Program-made: the position numbers and the translations under genes
Notes under the pieces: model-generated
What the model was told of the DNA's origin: nothing
Databases searched by the model: none
What the model saw: the letters and a program-made list of their open reading frames with translations, nothing else
NCBI RefSeq assembly: GCF_002311515.1
Contig: NZ_DCAO01000033.1
Location: 5,776-27,504 of the forward strand
Length of the DNA stretch: 21,729 nucleotides
Reading direction: 5' to 3'
Source of the DNA: Thalassospira sp. UBA1131
Lineage (GTDB): Bacteria > Pseudomonadota > Alphaproteobacteria > Rhodospirillales > Thalassospiraceae
Part shown: positions 1 through 7,067 of the stretch, one piece after another
How positions within the stretch are numbered: position 1 is the stretch's first letter
Layout: each line of letters begins with the position of its first letter

Positions 1-635
1 GTGCGGTTGCCAAAGCGGAACTTCTGGGTCGCGAAGTAATGATAGTAGCTGCCGTAATTCTTGCGCAGCGCCACAGCCAGTTTGATCATGTCACGTGCGG
101 TGGTCATCTGCCCGCGGTTGGGAAGGCCGGATGCATTACGGAAGGTGGTGCGTGACATGCCAAGGCGGCGTGCCTCGGACGTCATCATCTGGGCAAACTT
201 GATTTCCGTGCCTCCAAGGTGTTCGGCGACAACAACTGCAATGTCGTTGGCCGATTTGGTGACCAGCGCCAAAATGGCGTCCTTGACGGAAATGGTTTCG
301 CCCGGCTGCAGACCAAGTTTGGAGGGGGCCTGCCCCCAGGCACGTTTGGAAACCTTCATACGAGTCGAGAGCGATACCTTGCCATGTTCCAAGGCATCAA
401 AGACCATGTAAAGGGTCATGATCTTGGTCAGCGACGCCGGATAGACCTTGTGATCCGCCCGATATTCATGAAGCGTTTCGCCAGTGTCGCCGTCAATAAT
501 CATCGCCGTGTAAGTCCGCGCCTGCGCAGCGGACGGCGAGAGAACAGTGAATGAAATAGTCGCAACCAGACACAAAAGCACAGCAACGACGCCACGCATG
601 CTCAGCGAGCGCGTCACGGACAGAGCTTTGGCCAT
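1..635 (-). CDS. D-alanyl-D-alanine carboxypeptidase (PBP5/6, peptidase S11), 3' part outside window
   Basis: Trims the terminal D-Ala from peptidoglycan pentapeptides in the periplasm. Reading the minus strand from the ATG at 635 gives 211 codons open to the left edge. Residues about 14-39 form a signal peptide ending SAAQA. The S11 motifs follow: the acylation motif SLTK at residues 68-71 (nucleophile Ser68, general base Lys71) and SAN at 128-130. The third motif, KTG, would lie beyond the edge. In-frame ATGs also occur at 668, 659 and 599. I chose 635 because a TATAAT-like -10 at 667-672 would put transcription start near 660, and because the resulting signal peptide is of normal length; no strong ribosome site settles it. 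The gene diverges from the lipoprotein gene at 850. The family is clear, but which paralogue (dacA, dacC or dacF) cannot be told. Confidence 0.9.
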   Translation of the reverse strand, partial: MAKALSVTRSLSMRGVVAVLLCLVATISFTVLSPSAAQARTYTAMIIDGDTGETLHEYRADHKVYPASLTKIMTLYMVFDALEHGKVSLSTRMKVSKRAWGQAPSKLGLQPGETISVKDAILALVTKSANDIAVVVAEHLGGTEIKFAQMMTSEARRLGMSRTTFRNASGLPNRGQMTTARDMIKLAVALRKNYGSYYHYFATQKFRFGNR

Positions 636-666
636 TGCAGTTGGCCCGGAAAGGGTCATTAAACGC

Positions 667-672
667 ATTATA
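667..672 (-). promoter_or_regulatory. Possible -10 box for the carboxypeptidase gene
   Basis: The minus strand reads TATAAT here, a perfect -10 hexamer. The region 17 bases upstream (GAAACC) is a poor -35, so the assignment rests on the -10 alone. It matters mainly because it argues against the in-frame ATGs at 668 and 659 as starts. Confidence 0.3.
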
Positions 673-730
673 TCGGGCTCGGCTTTGAGGTTTCCCCAAG
701 AACTAAATAAGTTCACTGTCGCATCACAGC

Positions 731-748
731 CTTAAACAAATGTTTAAG
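731..748. promoter_or_regulatory. 18-bp palindrome, candidate operator in a divergent intergenic region
   Basis: CTTAAACA and TGTTTAAG are perfect 8-bp arms around a 2-bp AA centre. It lies between the divergent carboxypeptidase and lipoprotein genes, about 60 bp upstream of the carboxypeptidase -10 candidate and about 100 bp upstream of the lipoprotein start. The shape is that of a dimeric repressor site, but I do not recognise the regulator. It is too weak and lacks the T-run needed to be a terminator. Confidence 0.35.
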
Positions 749-849
749 AGCATCGAATTTCGGTGGTCGTCACTCGGGCCTTGAGATGGCCATTTTTATT
801 CGCAAGACTGTATTTTATATCTCCAGATTAGCAAAAAATCGAGGATCGA

Positions 850-1599
850 ATGTCAGAAAAGACGGCTCCAGTTCACACCAATACGGGGACCCGCAGCGCC
901 AGCTGGGCCAAAGCAGGTTTTGCCGCGCTGGTGATTGCAGGCCTTGCCGGTTGTACCTTTACCCAAACCAGTGACGTCAGTAATCCGCTTGTCCGCAAGG
1001 CATCATGGTTTTCTTATCTTAATGCCGATGATCTTCGTCAGGCCTGTGCAGCAGGCGATGCAGAAGGGCAAATTCGCATTATTTATAATGCCGAATATTA
1101 CAAGGAAGTCCGCGTCTTTGAATTAACGCCGTATCCCGGGTTTGAGGAATTCAATCTGACCACCCGCGTGTTCGGGCCGATACAGGTCAAGGAAATCAAT
1201 GTCGAGGTCAATGCGCCGCTTGGTGCCTTTGGGGGCGAAGAGGCCGTTGATCGCATCGACCGCGATTCTTATCTTGCCATCACCGATGCACTGCAGGCTG
1301 AAGATTTCGGAACGCAAAACCGTGATGGTCTGCGTCTGTATTCCGATGATTTTTACTGGGTCGCCATAGGATGCTCTTCGGGTGGCATCACGCTCGGTAC
1401 ATGGGCATCCGGTGTGGATGATTTGCGTGCCCTTAAGTTCCCGGAAGTTCTGGCAAACCTCTCTTCGGTTGAAAAAGATCTTCCTGAGCCGCCTGCCGCT
1501 GAAAACGCACGATCGCAATCGGCGGCACAGATGCATCATGTCCAGAACAGCGACTCCGGTGAGTTTTACAGAACCGTGCGCGGAAATATGCTTCGTTAG
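850..1599 (+). CDS. Putative lipoprotein of unknown function
   Basis: A 249-residue protein preceded by a GAGGA ribosome site about 5 bases before the ATG. Residues 21-34 are hydrophobic and end in a lipobox, LAGC, with the lipidated cysteine at 35, so it should be anchored in the inner or outer membrane facing the periplasm. The mature part is acidic and mixed alpha/beta, with three further cysteines or cysteine-rich spots (QAC near residue 65, GCSSG near 175) and a polar Pro/Ala/Ser-rich C-terminus. I recognise no domain. The length and base composition match the neighbours, so it looks like a real native gene. It is alone between a divergent gene and the phasin promoter region, with no obvious terminator behind it. 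Confidence 0.8.
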   Translation: MSEKTAPVHTNTGTRSASWAKAGFAALVIAGLAGCTFTQTSDVSNPLVRKASWFSYLNADDLRQACAAGDAEGQIRIIYNAEYYKEVRVFELTPYPGFEEFNLTTRVFGPIQVKEINVEVNAPLGAFGGEEAVDRIDRDSYLAITDALQAEDFGTQNRDGLRLYSDDFYWVAIGCSSGGITLGTWASGVDDLRALKFPEVLANLSSVEKDLPEPPAAENARSQSAAQMHHVQNSDSGEFYRTVRGNMLR

Positions 1600-1665
1600 G
1601 GCTCCAATGTATTGCAACCGGGCGATGGCGTGACGTGTTCATGTTATTGCCCGGCCTGCTAAATT

Positions 1666-1681
1666 TATTGCAATGCAGCAA
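1666..1681. promoter_or_regulatory. Upstream PhaR-like site (TTGC-N3-GCAG)
   Basis: TATTGCAATGCAGCA matches the operator at 1826-1840 at 13 of 15 positions and keeps the TGC-N3-GCA core. It sits 160 bp upstream of that operator and about 130 bp before the phasin -35. PhaR repressors of Paracoccus and Rhodobacter are known to bind CTGC-N3/4-GCAG type repeats near phasin genes. Assigning this site to PhaR is an inference from the motif and the downstream gene. Confidence 0.45.
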
Positions 1682-1793
1682 AACTGTGGGCTAATGCCTT
1701 GATCAAGTTGCTGTTTTAAAAATTTCGTGGAATTCCGGTGTTTTCCGATGGAGGTGTGCCGGGAAATATGGCGTTTTTGTCACTAAACTGTAC

Positions 1794-1823
1794 TTGACGC
1801 GATGGGGTAATTCCATCTAGGGT
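1794..1823 (+). promoter_or_regulatory. Sigma-70 type promoter of the phasin gene
   Basis: TTGACG (1794-1799) and TAGGGT (1818-1823) are separated by 18 bp. The -35 matches 5 of 6 consensus bases and the -10 keeps the TA...T frame. The predicted start falls around 1829-1831, inside the palindromic operator, leaving a leader of about 50 nt before the ATG at 1882. Confidence 0.5.
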
Positions 1824-1825
1824 TA

Positions 1826-1840
1826 TGTTGCAATGCAACA
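1826..1840. promoter_or_regulatory. PhaR-like operator over the phasin transcription start
   Basis: TGTTGCAATGCAACA is a 15-bp palindrome with perfect 7-bp arms around one central base. Written as TTGC-N3-GCAA, it keeps the TGC/GCA half-sites and spacing of described PhaR sites (CTGC-N3-GCAG). It directly follows the -10 box, so a bound repressor would block transcription start. In the known mode of PhaR, PHA granules titrate the repressor away and phasin is then made. Confidence 0.6.
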
Positions 1841-1881
1841 TTGATCCGGATAGATATTCCGGTGATCAGGAGGTTGAGGCC

Positions 1882-3270
1882 ATGGCTGATTCCAAAAAGA
1901 AACTAGCCGGGAAAACTGCAACCAAGCAGGCTTCCGCGTCGTCACCCAAAACTGTAGCAGCTTCAGTCCCGTCGGCAGCGCAGTCTGCGCCCGCCAAGCG
2001 GAAGGTAATGACATCTTCCGAGATAGAAGCGGCAGCTCAGCAGCCGTCGGCGGAAGCGCATAAGGCATCGCCTTCACCATCGCCCGATACGGCAAAGACG
2101 CCGAGTTACGGTGCGTCGACCAAAGCTGCCGGTCAGGCTGCTTCGTCTGAAACGGTCGCGAAGGGTGAAGTATCTGCAGCCAAAGCGCCGGTCAAAGATG
2201 CCGCGTCGACCAGTGCTTCCGAAAAAAATGCAGAGTCTCCGAAACCTGCCAAGGCTGAGACATCTTCGCCATCTGCGCCAGCATCAACACAGGCTGAATC
2301 TGCCACGAAACCCTCCGTTGCGACTTCCGGGGCCGCGCGACCTGCTGGCGAGGTGACGCCGCCAGCAATCAAGTCGACAGCGCCCAAATCCCCCACCAAA
2401 AGCGAAAAGGCCAATACTGTGAGCACGAAACCCAAAACTACGGCAACCAGCAAGTCTGCCGCTTCCGCCGCCCCGAAAAAGAAAACCGTTGCCAAGTCGG
2501 CGCCGAAAAAGGCTGCTGCTGCACCGGCAAGTACGGCATCTAAATCTGCACCTGCGCCGAAGGCCGCGGCACCCGCGACGTCTGAGAAATCGGCTGCACC
2601 GGCAACCGTTGTGGCTGAGACTACTGTTTCCAAGCCTGCGGCAACACCGACCACGACCCAAGCCCCAGCCAAGTCCACTGCAACCGCAAAATCGGTTGAT
2701 GCCAAACCGAAGGCAGAGCCAAAACAGGGCGACGTTTTTGGCTTTGGTGCGTTGTTCATCGACGGACCGGGAATGGAGCCCTATTTCGAGCTTTGGAAGA
2801 CGCCAGAGGTCGAAGCAATGGTTACTGCTGGCAATGAAGCATTCGAAGAAAGTGTTTCTGCTGCCAATGAGGCATTCGGCAAAATCTTTGAAACCATGAC
2901 CGGTCAGGCCGATGTTTTTTCCGGTGCCGGGTCACGGGTTGCTGCTCAGTATGAAGAGCTGCTTGATACCCAGAAGAAAAGCTTTGAGGAAGTTTGGCAG
3001 GCCACCATGGCGATGTTTGAGAAGACCGGTGGCATTGGCACCGAGCTTTCAAGCTGGATGCAAAAAGAATTTGAAGCATCGCAGGATGATCTTGATGAGT
3101 TGACCAAGGTTGAAAGCCTTGCAGACCTTCAGGAGCTGCATTCACGCATCGTCAATCGCTGCTATGAAAGCAGTTTGGCAGAAGGTGAAAAGATGCAGGA
3201 ACTGATGTTTTCTGCCTTTTCGGACGGCCTGAATGCCATCAGCAAGGCAACGAATGTTACGCTGAAATGA
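1882..3270 (+). CDS. Phasin (PHA granule protein) with long basic Ala/Lys/Pro/Ser-rich N-terminal tail
   Basis: Phasins coat polyhydroxyalkanoate granules. The start at 1882 is chosen because AGGAGG lies 8 bases upstream; an in-frame ATG at 1825 sits within the operator and has no ribosome site. The 462-residue product has two parts. Residues 1 to about 282 are low complexity, rich in Ala, Lys, Pro, Ser and Thr, with histone H1-like PKK clusters near 198-215. Residues about 283-462 are a helical phasin domain that starts with GDVFGFG and contains repeated amphipathic heptads and a LADLQELHSR stretch typical of Phasin_2. Pseudomonas PhaF joins a phasin domain to a DNA-binding AKP tail, but there the tail is C-terminal; here it is N-terminal. 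Nucleoid binding is therefore plausible but inferred. Monocistronic, with its own promoter, operator and terminator. Confidence 0.85.
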   Translation: MADSKKKLAGKTATKQASASSPKTVAASVPSAAQSAPAKRKVMTSSEIEAAAQQPSAEAHKASPSPSPDTAKTPSYGASTKAAGQAASSETVAKGEVSAAKAPVKDAASTSASEKNAESPKPAKAETSSPSAPASTQAESATKPSVATSGAARPAGEVTPPAIKSTAPKSPTKSEKANTVSTKPKTTATSKSAASAAPKKKTVAKSAPKKAAAAPASTASKSAPAPKAAAPATSEKSAAPATVVAETTVSKPAATPTTTQAPAKSTATAKSVDAKPKAEPKQGDVFGFGALFIDGPGMEPYFELWKTPEVEAMVTAGNEAFEESVSAANEAFGKIFETMTGQADVFSGAGSRVAAQYEELLDTQKKSFEEVWQATMAMFEKTGGIGTELSSWMQKEFEASQDDLDELTKVESLADLQELHSRIVNRCYESSLAEGEKMQELMFSAFSDGLNAISKATNVTLK

Positions 3271-3315
3271 GGCAATGGATGCATGTTGGATATCCCAGCA
3301 CCTTCCAATCCCGAG

Positions 3316-3347
3316 CGGGTATGGCTTTTAGCCATGCCCGTTTTTTT
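3316..3347 (+). terminator. Rho-independent terminator of the phasin gene
   Basis: An 11-bp stem (3316-3326 with 3330-3340, one G-T wobble) with a TTT loop is followed by seven Ts at 3341-3347. It begins 46 bases after the phasin stop codon. Confidence 0.85.
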
Positions 3348-3508
3348 ATGTGTCTTTTCGCGTCCCGGATAATTTTGGAGTGACAATAATCACGAAGTTT
3401 GTCGCCTGATCTTGCAGTGCGTTATTCGCAGCCTAAATGAATCGAAGATGGACAACGAACGAAACTCGGATGCACAATAAATTCCTAGTGAGAACCGCGT
3501 AGCGGACT

Positions 3509-3536
3509 TTGAAAGAGCTTGGCAATGACCTATCAT
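3509..3536 (+). promoter_or_regulatory. Promoter of clpS-clpA
   Basis: TTGAAA (3509-3514) and TATCAT (3531-3536) are separated by 16 bp, a good sigma-70 pair. Transcription would start near 3543, about 33 nt before the clpS ATG. The 160 bases between the phasin terminator and this promoter hold no ORF or structure that I can support. Confidence 0.5.
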
Positions 3537-3575
3537 GGAGATCATGCAGGAAATAAGGGTTCCGGTAAGTAGACG

Positions 3576-3902
3576 ATGACTGAACAGGATAATGACGGCA
3601 CTGATCTGCCGAACACGGGGATCGTAACAAAGACACGGCCCAAGACCAAAAAGCCGTCCATGTACAAGGTGCTGTTGCTGAATGACGACTATACTCCGAT
3701 GGAGTTCGTCGTTCACGTACTGGAACGGTTTTTTGAAAAAGGACGTGAAGAAGCCACCGAGATCATGCTTCAGGTGCACCGCAAGGGTGTTGGAGTGTGC
3801 GGTGTATTCACCTACGAAATCGCAGAGACCAAAGTAAACCAGGTCATGGACCTGGCCCGCCAGAACCAGCATCCGCTGCAGTGTACCTTAGAGAAGGAGT
3901 GA
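3576..3902 (+). CDS. clpS: ATP-dependent Clp protease adaptor ClpS
   Basis: ClpS is the bacterial N-recognin. It binds proteins with N-terminal Leu, Phe, Tyr or Trp and hands them to ClpA. The 108-residue product has the usual disordered N-terminal extension (residues 1-26) followed by the core fold. The hydrophobic-pocket residues that grip the N-degron are all present: Asn36 and Asp37 in LLNDDYTPM, Met42, and His68 in VHRKGVGVCG. These correspond to E. coli Asn34, Asp35, Met40 and His66. The stop codon is 3 bases before the clpA ATG, so the two are co-transcribed and probably translationally coupled. Length and motif order are normal for the family. Confidence 0.97.
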   Translation: MTEQDNDGTDLPNTGIVTKTRPKTKKPSMYKVLLLNDDYTPMEFVVHVLERFFEKGREEATEIMLQVHRKGVGVCGVFTYEIAETKVNQVMDLARQNQHPLQCTLEKE

Positions 3903-3905
3903 CAT

Positions 3906-6224
3906 ATGCTATCGCGCAATCTTGAGGAAAGCCTGCACCGTGCGCTCGCATATGCGTCGGAGCGCAGGCATGAATATGCCACTCTTGAACATCTTCTGTT
4001 ATCGCTGACCGAAGATCAGGATGCGCTGGCAGTGCTGAAGGCCTGCCGGGTTGATATTGATCGGCTGCGCTCCGATCTGCTGGAATTCGCCGATAGCGAG
4101 CTTTCCGGCCTGATCAGTGCGCGTCTGGTAGATCCCAAACCGACCGCCGGTTTCCAGCGCGTGATCCAGCGGGCTGCAATCCACGTCCAGTCTTCCGGCC
4201 GCGAGGAAGTGACCGGTGCCAACGTGCTTGTTGCCCTGTTCTCTGAGCGGGAATCGCACGCGGTTTACTATCTGCAACTCCAGGATATGACGCGTCTTGA
4301 TGCGGTAAACTATATTTCACACGGTATCGCCAAGGCGACCGAACTCAATGAACGCCGCATCCCGCGCGGTGCCGATGAAGAGCCGGTTGCAGGCATGTCG
4401 CCAGAAAGCGACGAAAGCGGCCCGGCCGAGGGCGAGGCGCTTAAGGCCTATTGTGTGAACCTCAATGTTAAGGCGCAGAGCGGCAAGATCGATCCGCTGA
4501 TCGGTCGCCAGAACGAGATTGACCGCACCATTCAGGTTCTTTGCCGTCGTACCAAGAACAACCCGCTTTATGTCGGTGATCCCGGCGTTGGTAAAACCGC
4601 CATCGCCGAAGGGCTAGCGCGCCGTATCAATGATGGTGATGTGCCAGAGGTTCTTGAAAACGCGACGATCTTTGCCCTTGATATGGGCGCACTTCTGGCC
4701 GGAACCCGTTATCGCGGGGACTTCGAAGAACGCCTGAAGGCTGTGGTCAAGGAACTTGAAGAGTACGAAGGTGCTGTTCTGTTCATTGATGAAATTCACA
4801 CCGTGATTGGTGCTGGTGCGACGTCGGGCGGGGCAATGGATGCTTCCAACCTGCTGAAACCGGCACTGGCAAGCGGATCACTGCGTTGCATCGGCTCAAC
4901 CACCTACAAGGAATTCCGGGGTCACTTTGAAAAGGACCGCGCCCTTGTGCGTCGTTTCCAGAAAATCGATGTCGAGGAACCGTCAGAAGCCGATACCGTC
5001 AAGATCCTCAAGGGGCTCAAGCCCTATTACGAGGAGCACCATCAGGTCAAATACACCAACGAAGCCCTGCGTTCGGCAGTTGAGTTGGCATCGCGCTACA
5101 TCAGTGACCGCAAGCGGCCTGATAGTGCAATTGACGTGATTGACGAGGTTGGCGCATCGCGCATGCTGGTCGCACCCAGCAAACGCAAACGGACGGTGAG
5201 TAAACGTGATGTCGAGGAAATCGTCGCCAAGATCGCCCGCATCCCACCAAAATCGGTTTCAACCGATGACCGCAAGGCGCTGGCAAATCTTGAGCGTGAC
5301 CTGAAAACGGTTGTGTTTGGCCAGGACAAGGCAATCGAAGCAGTTGCCAGTGCGATCAAACTGGCCCGTGCAGGTCTGCGTGAGCCGGAAAAACCGATTG
5401 GCAGTTATCTGTTCTCGGGGCCGACCGGCGTTGGTAAGACCGAGGTCACCAAGCAGTTGGCGACGGTGATGGGGATCGAGTTCATCCGCTTTGACATGTC
5501 CGAATATATGGAGCGCCACAGCGTATCACGCCTGATTGGTGCGCCTCCCGGCTATGTCGGGTTTGACCAGGGTGGTCTTTTGACCGATGCTGTTGATCAG
5601 CATCCGCATGCGGTTGTGCTGCTTGACGAAATCGAAAAAGCCCATCCTGACCTGTTCAATATTCTTCTGCAGGTCATGGATCATGGCAAACTGACCGATA
5701 ACAACGGCAAGACGGTCGATTTCCGTAATGTCGTGCTGGTCATGACGACCAATGCCGGTGCTTCCGACATGGCCAAGCCGCCGATCGGCTTCAAACGTGA
5801 AATGCGTGTTGGCGAAGATGAAGAGGCGATCAAGCGTACCTTCTCGCCGGAATTCCGTAACCGTCTGGATGCGGTTATTCCGTTCGCCAACCTGCAGCCG
5901 GAAGTCGTCAAGATGGTTGTCGACAAGTTCATCCTGCAGCTTGAAGCACAGCTGGCGGACCGCAATGTTTCGATCGAGCTGACCGAAGCAGCGCGGGCCT
6001 GGATGGCAGAGCGCGGCTACGATGCGGCCTTCGGGGCGCGTCCGTTGGGCCGTGTCATTCAGGAACACGTTAAAAAACCGCTCGCCGAAGAGTTGCTGTT
6101 TGGCAAGCTTTCGAAGGGTGGGGCTGTGCTGGTCGATATCGAAGACGATGCTGTCACCTTCCGTTATCCGGAAGATGAGAATGGCGAGAAACAGCAGAAA
6201 AAAGATCCGGAAATGGCCGGTTAA
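3906..6224 (+). CDS. clpA: ATP-dependent Clp protease ATP-binding subunit ClpA
   Basis: A class I Clp/Hsp100 unfoldase that threads substrates into ClpP. At 772 residues it is close to E. coli ClpA. Residues 1-145 are the double Clp N-domain, the docking site of ClpS. AAA+ module 1 has Walker A GDPGVGKT (224-231) and Walker B VLFIDE (291-296). Module 2 has Walker A GPTGVGKT (505-512) and Walker B VVLLDE (570-575). There is no long coiled-coil insertion between the modules, which separates it from ClpB. The ClpP-docking loop reads PIGFKR (about 626-631), IGF in place of the E. coli IGL. The start has a GGAG ribosome site that overlaps the end of clpS. The last 15 residues are polar and Lys/Glu-rich. 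Confidence 0.97.
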   Translation: MLSRNLEESLHRALAYASERRHEYATLEHLLLSLTEDQDALAVLKACRVDIDRLRSDLLEFADSELSGLISARLVDPKPTAGFQRVIQRAAIHVQSSGREEVTGANVLVALFSERESHAVYYLQLQDMTRLDAVNYISHGIAKATELNERRIPRGADEEPVAGMSPESDESGPAEGEALKAYCVNLNVKAQSGKIDPLIGRQNEIDRTIQVLCRRTKNNPLYVGDPGVGKTAIAEGLARRINDGDVPEVLENATIFALDMGALLAGTRYRGDFEERLKAVVKELEEYEGAVLFIDEIHTVIGAGATSGGAMDASNLLKPALASGSLRCIGSTTYKEFRGHFEKDRALVRRFQKIDVEEPSEADTVKILKGLKPYYEEHHQVKYTNEALRSAVELASRYISDRKRPDSAIDVIDEVGASRMLVAPSKRKRTVSKRDVEEIVAKIARIPPKSVSTDDRKALANLERDLKTVVFGQDKAIEAVASAIKLARAGLREPEKPIGSYLFSGPTGVGKTEVTKQLATVMGIEFIRFDMSEYMERHSVSRLIGAPPGYVGFDQGGLLTDAVDQHPHAVVLLDEIEKAHPDLFNILLQVMDHGKLTDNNGKTVDFRNVVLVMTTNAGASDMAKPPIGFKREMRVGEDEEAIKRTFSPEFRNRLDAVIPFANLQPEVVKMVVDKFILQLEAQLADRNVSIELTEAARAWMAERGYDAAFGARPLGRVIQEHVKKPLAEELLFGKLSKGGAVLVDIEDDAVTFRYPEDENGEKQQKKDPEMAG

Positions 6225-6278
6225 AATGGACCTTTTTCGGTTTTCAGGTTGTTGTTAATGATTGGCAGTATAGATTGG

Positions 6279-6304
6279 TGCCCGGGGATATCGTTCCCCG
6301 GGCA
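6279..6304 (+). terminator. GC-rich hairpin between clpA and the next gene
   Basis: A perfect 10-bp stem (TGCCCGGGGA with TCCCCGGGCA) encloses a 6-base loop, TATCGT. It lies 55 bases after the clpA stop and 27 bases before the ATG at 6332. The sequence after the stem, TAATCATATAAAG, has no T-run, so it is at best a weak or Rho-assisted terminator. It could instead act as an mRNA stabiliser for clpA or as a structure near the leader of the next gene. Confidence 0.45.
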
Positions 6305-6331
6305 TAATCATATAAAGAACGCCAGAATATC

Positions 6332-6874
6332 ATGAGCCAGGCTGCACAACGAAAATTTCGGAACGAAGTCGAGGAGTTCCTATCCAGACTTGAGCTGCGT
6401 GCGCGAAAGTTGATCGCGCTGGCCAATACGCTTGAAAAGAACGCTGACAAGTCCGACGTCACCGGTTATCGACCGTTTCGTGAGGAAGTCGACAACTTCA
6501 AGGCGTTGTCTCTGGTGATTATGGAGCGGATGAACAAGCTCGAATCCCATCCCAAAAAAGAAGAACTGGAAAAACAGTTTCACAAGCTTCAGGTCGTTAT
6601 GCTCAGGATTGTCATCAAGACGAGCCTGAAATTCTTCTTTGTCATGAGTGCAAAGGAAAACCTGCCGCTTGGTGCGCGCGAAATGTTCCAAAGCGAACTC
6701 AGAACCCTTTATGAGGCAGAGCGGATGATTTCCGATCCGCGCTATATCAGTCAGCTCGACGACTCTGCAAAGGATGATCTTGAGATCGCGAAATCCATTC
6801 TCGAGGAAATCATCGAGAAGGCGCCAGCACTTCTGAACTTCAATAGTCGGACGAAGAAAAAACGCGCTAAGTAG
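6332..6874 (+). CDS. Conserved-looking helical protein of unknown function
   Basis: A 180-residue protein that I do not recognise. It has no signal peptide and is strongly charged (many Lys, Arg and Glu), with a predicted all-helical, coiled-coil-like pattern over residues 1-85. One more hydrophobic helix lies around 91-105 (VVMLRIVIKTSLKFFFVM), which could be a buried or peripheral membrane segment. The C-terminus ends in a basic KKKRAK tail. The start has only a weak GAACG ribosome site, and no other ATG nearby is better. It follows clpA on the same strand after a GC-rich hairpin, so co-transcription is uncertain. Composition matches the neighbours. It is probably cytoplasmic; no function is proposed. 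Confidence 0.7.
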   Translation: MSQAAQRKFRNEVEEFLSRLELRARKLIALANTLEKNADKSDVTGYRPFREEVDNFKALSLVIMERMNKLESHPKKEELEKQFHKLQVVMLRIVIKTSLKFFFVMSAKENLPLGAREMFQSELRTLYEAERMISDPRYISQLDDSAKDDLEIAKSILEEIIEKAPALLNFNSRTKKKRAK

Positions 6875-6925
6875 GTGTATAAGCTTACTGAAAATTATGC
6901 AGCCCTAATTCTCTCCAGTATAATT

Positions 6926-6938
6926 TTGCAAAATGCAA
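6926..6938. promoter_or_regulatory. LuxO-type inverted repeat TTGCA-AAA-TGCAA (site 1)
   Basis: TTGCAAAATGCAA exactly fits the TTGCA-W3-TGCAA consensus known for the sigma-54 activator LuxO upstream of Vibrio qrr genes. Its centre is about 164 bp upstream of the predicted start of the RNA at 7096, a normal distance for a sigma-54 enhancer. The motif is seen directly; which activator binds it is unknown. Confidence 0.5.
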
Positions 6939-6948
6939 ACTTATTAAT

Positions 6949-6961
6949 TCGCATTTTGCAA
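6949..6961. promoter_or_regulatory. LuxO-type inverted repeat, one mismatch (site 2)
   Basis: TCGCATTTTGCAA differs from TTGCA-W3-TGCAA at one base. Its centre is 23 bp downstream of the centre of site 1 (about two helical turns), so dimers bound at both would lie on nearly the same DNA face. It is about 141 bp upstream of the predicted transcription start. Confidence 0.4.
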
Positions 6962-6987
6962 TCTTTGCATTTTGAAATGCAAAGATT
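6960..6987. promoter_or_regulatory. 28-bp palindrome with perfect 13-bp arms
   Basis: AATCTTTGCATTT and AAATGCAAAGATT flank a 2-bp TG centre, with no mismatch. It contains TTGCA and TGCAA half-sites 8 bp apart, and its left arm overlaps the end of site 2. No T-run follows on the plus strand, and the AT-rich stem makes it an unlikely terminator for the gene ending at 6874. Its position, about 122 bp before the predicted start at 7096, suits an enhancer or operator. Confidence 0.5.
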
Positions 6988-7067
6988 ATCAGGTAATGTA
7001 TTTCAGTCATGTGGGATGGCGACCGGAATTTCCCGAAAAACCACGGTTTTTTGAGGGAGTTATAAAG

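Noticed and set aside
732..747. CtrA binding site (TTAA-N7-TTAA)
   Set aside because: The two TTAA elements are 8 bp apart, not 7, and the stronger feature is the palindrome itself.
1825..1881. Upstream ATG of the phasin frame adding 19 residues
   Set aside because: It lies in the operator at the predicted transcription start and has no ribosome site, while AGGAGG precedes the ATG at 1882.
2133..2759. 208-codon minus-strand frame opposite the phasin tail
   Set aside because: Mirror image of the Ala/Lys-rich low-complexity tail; GC-rich repeats keep the opposite frame open.
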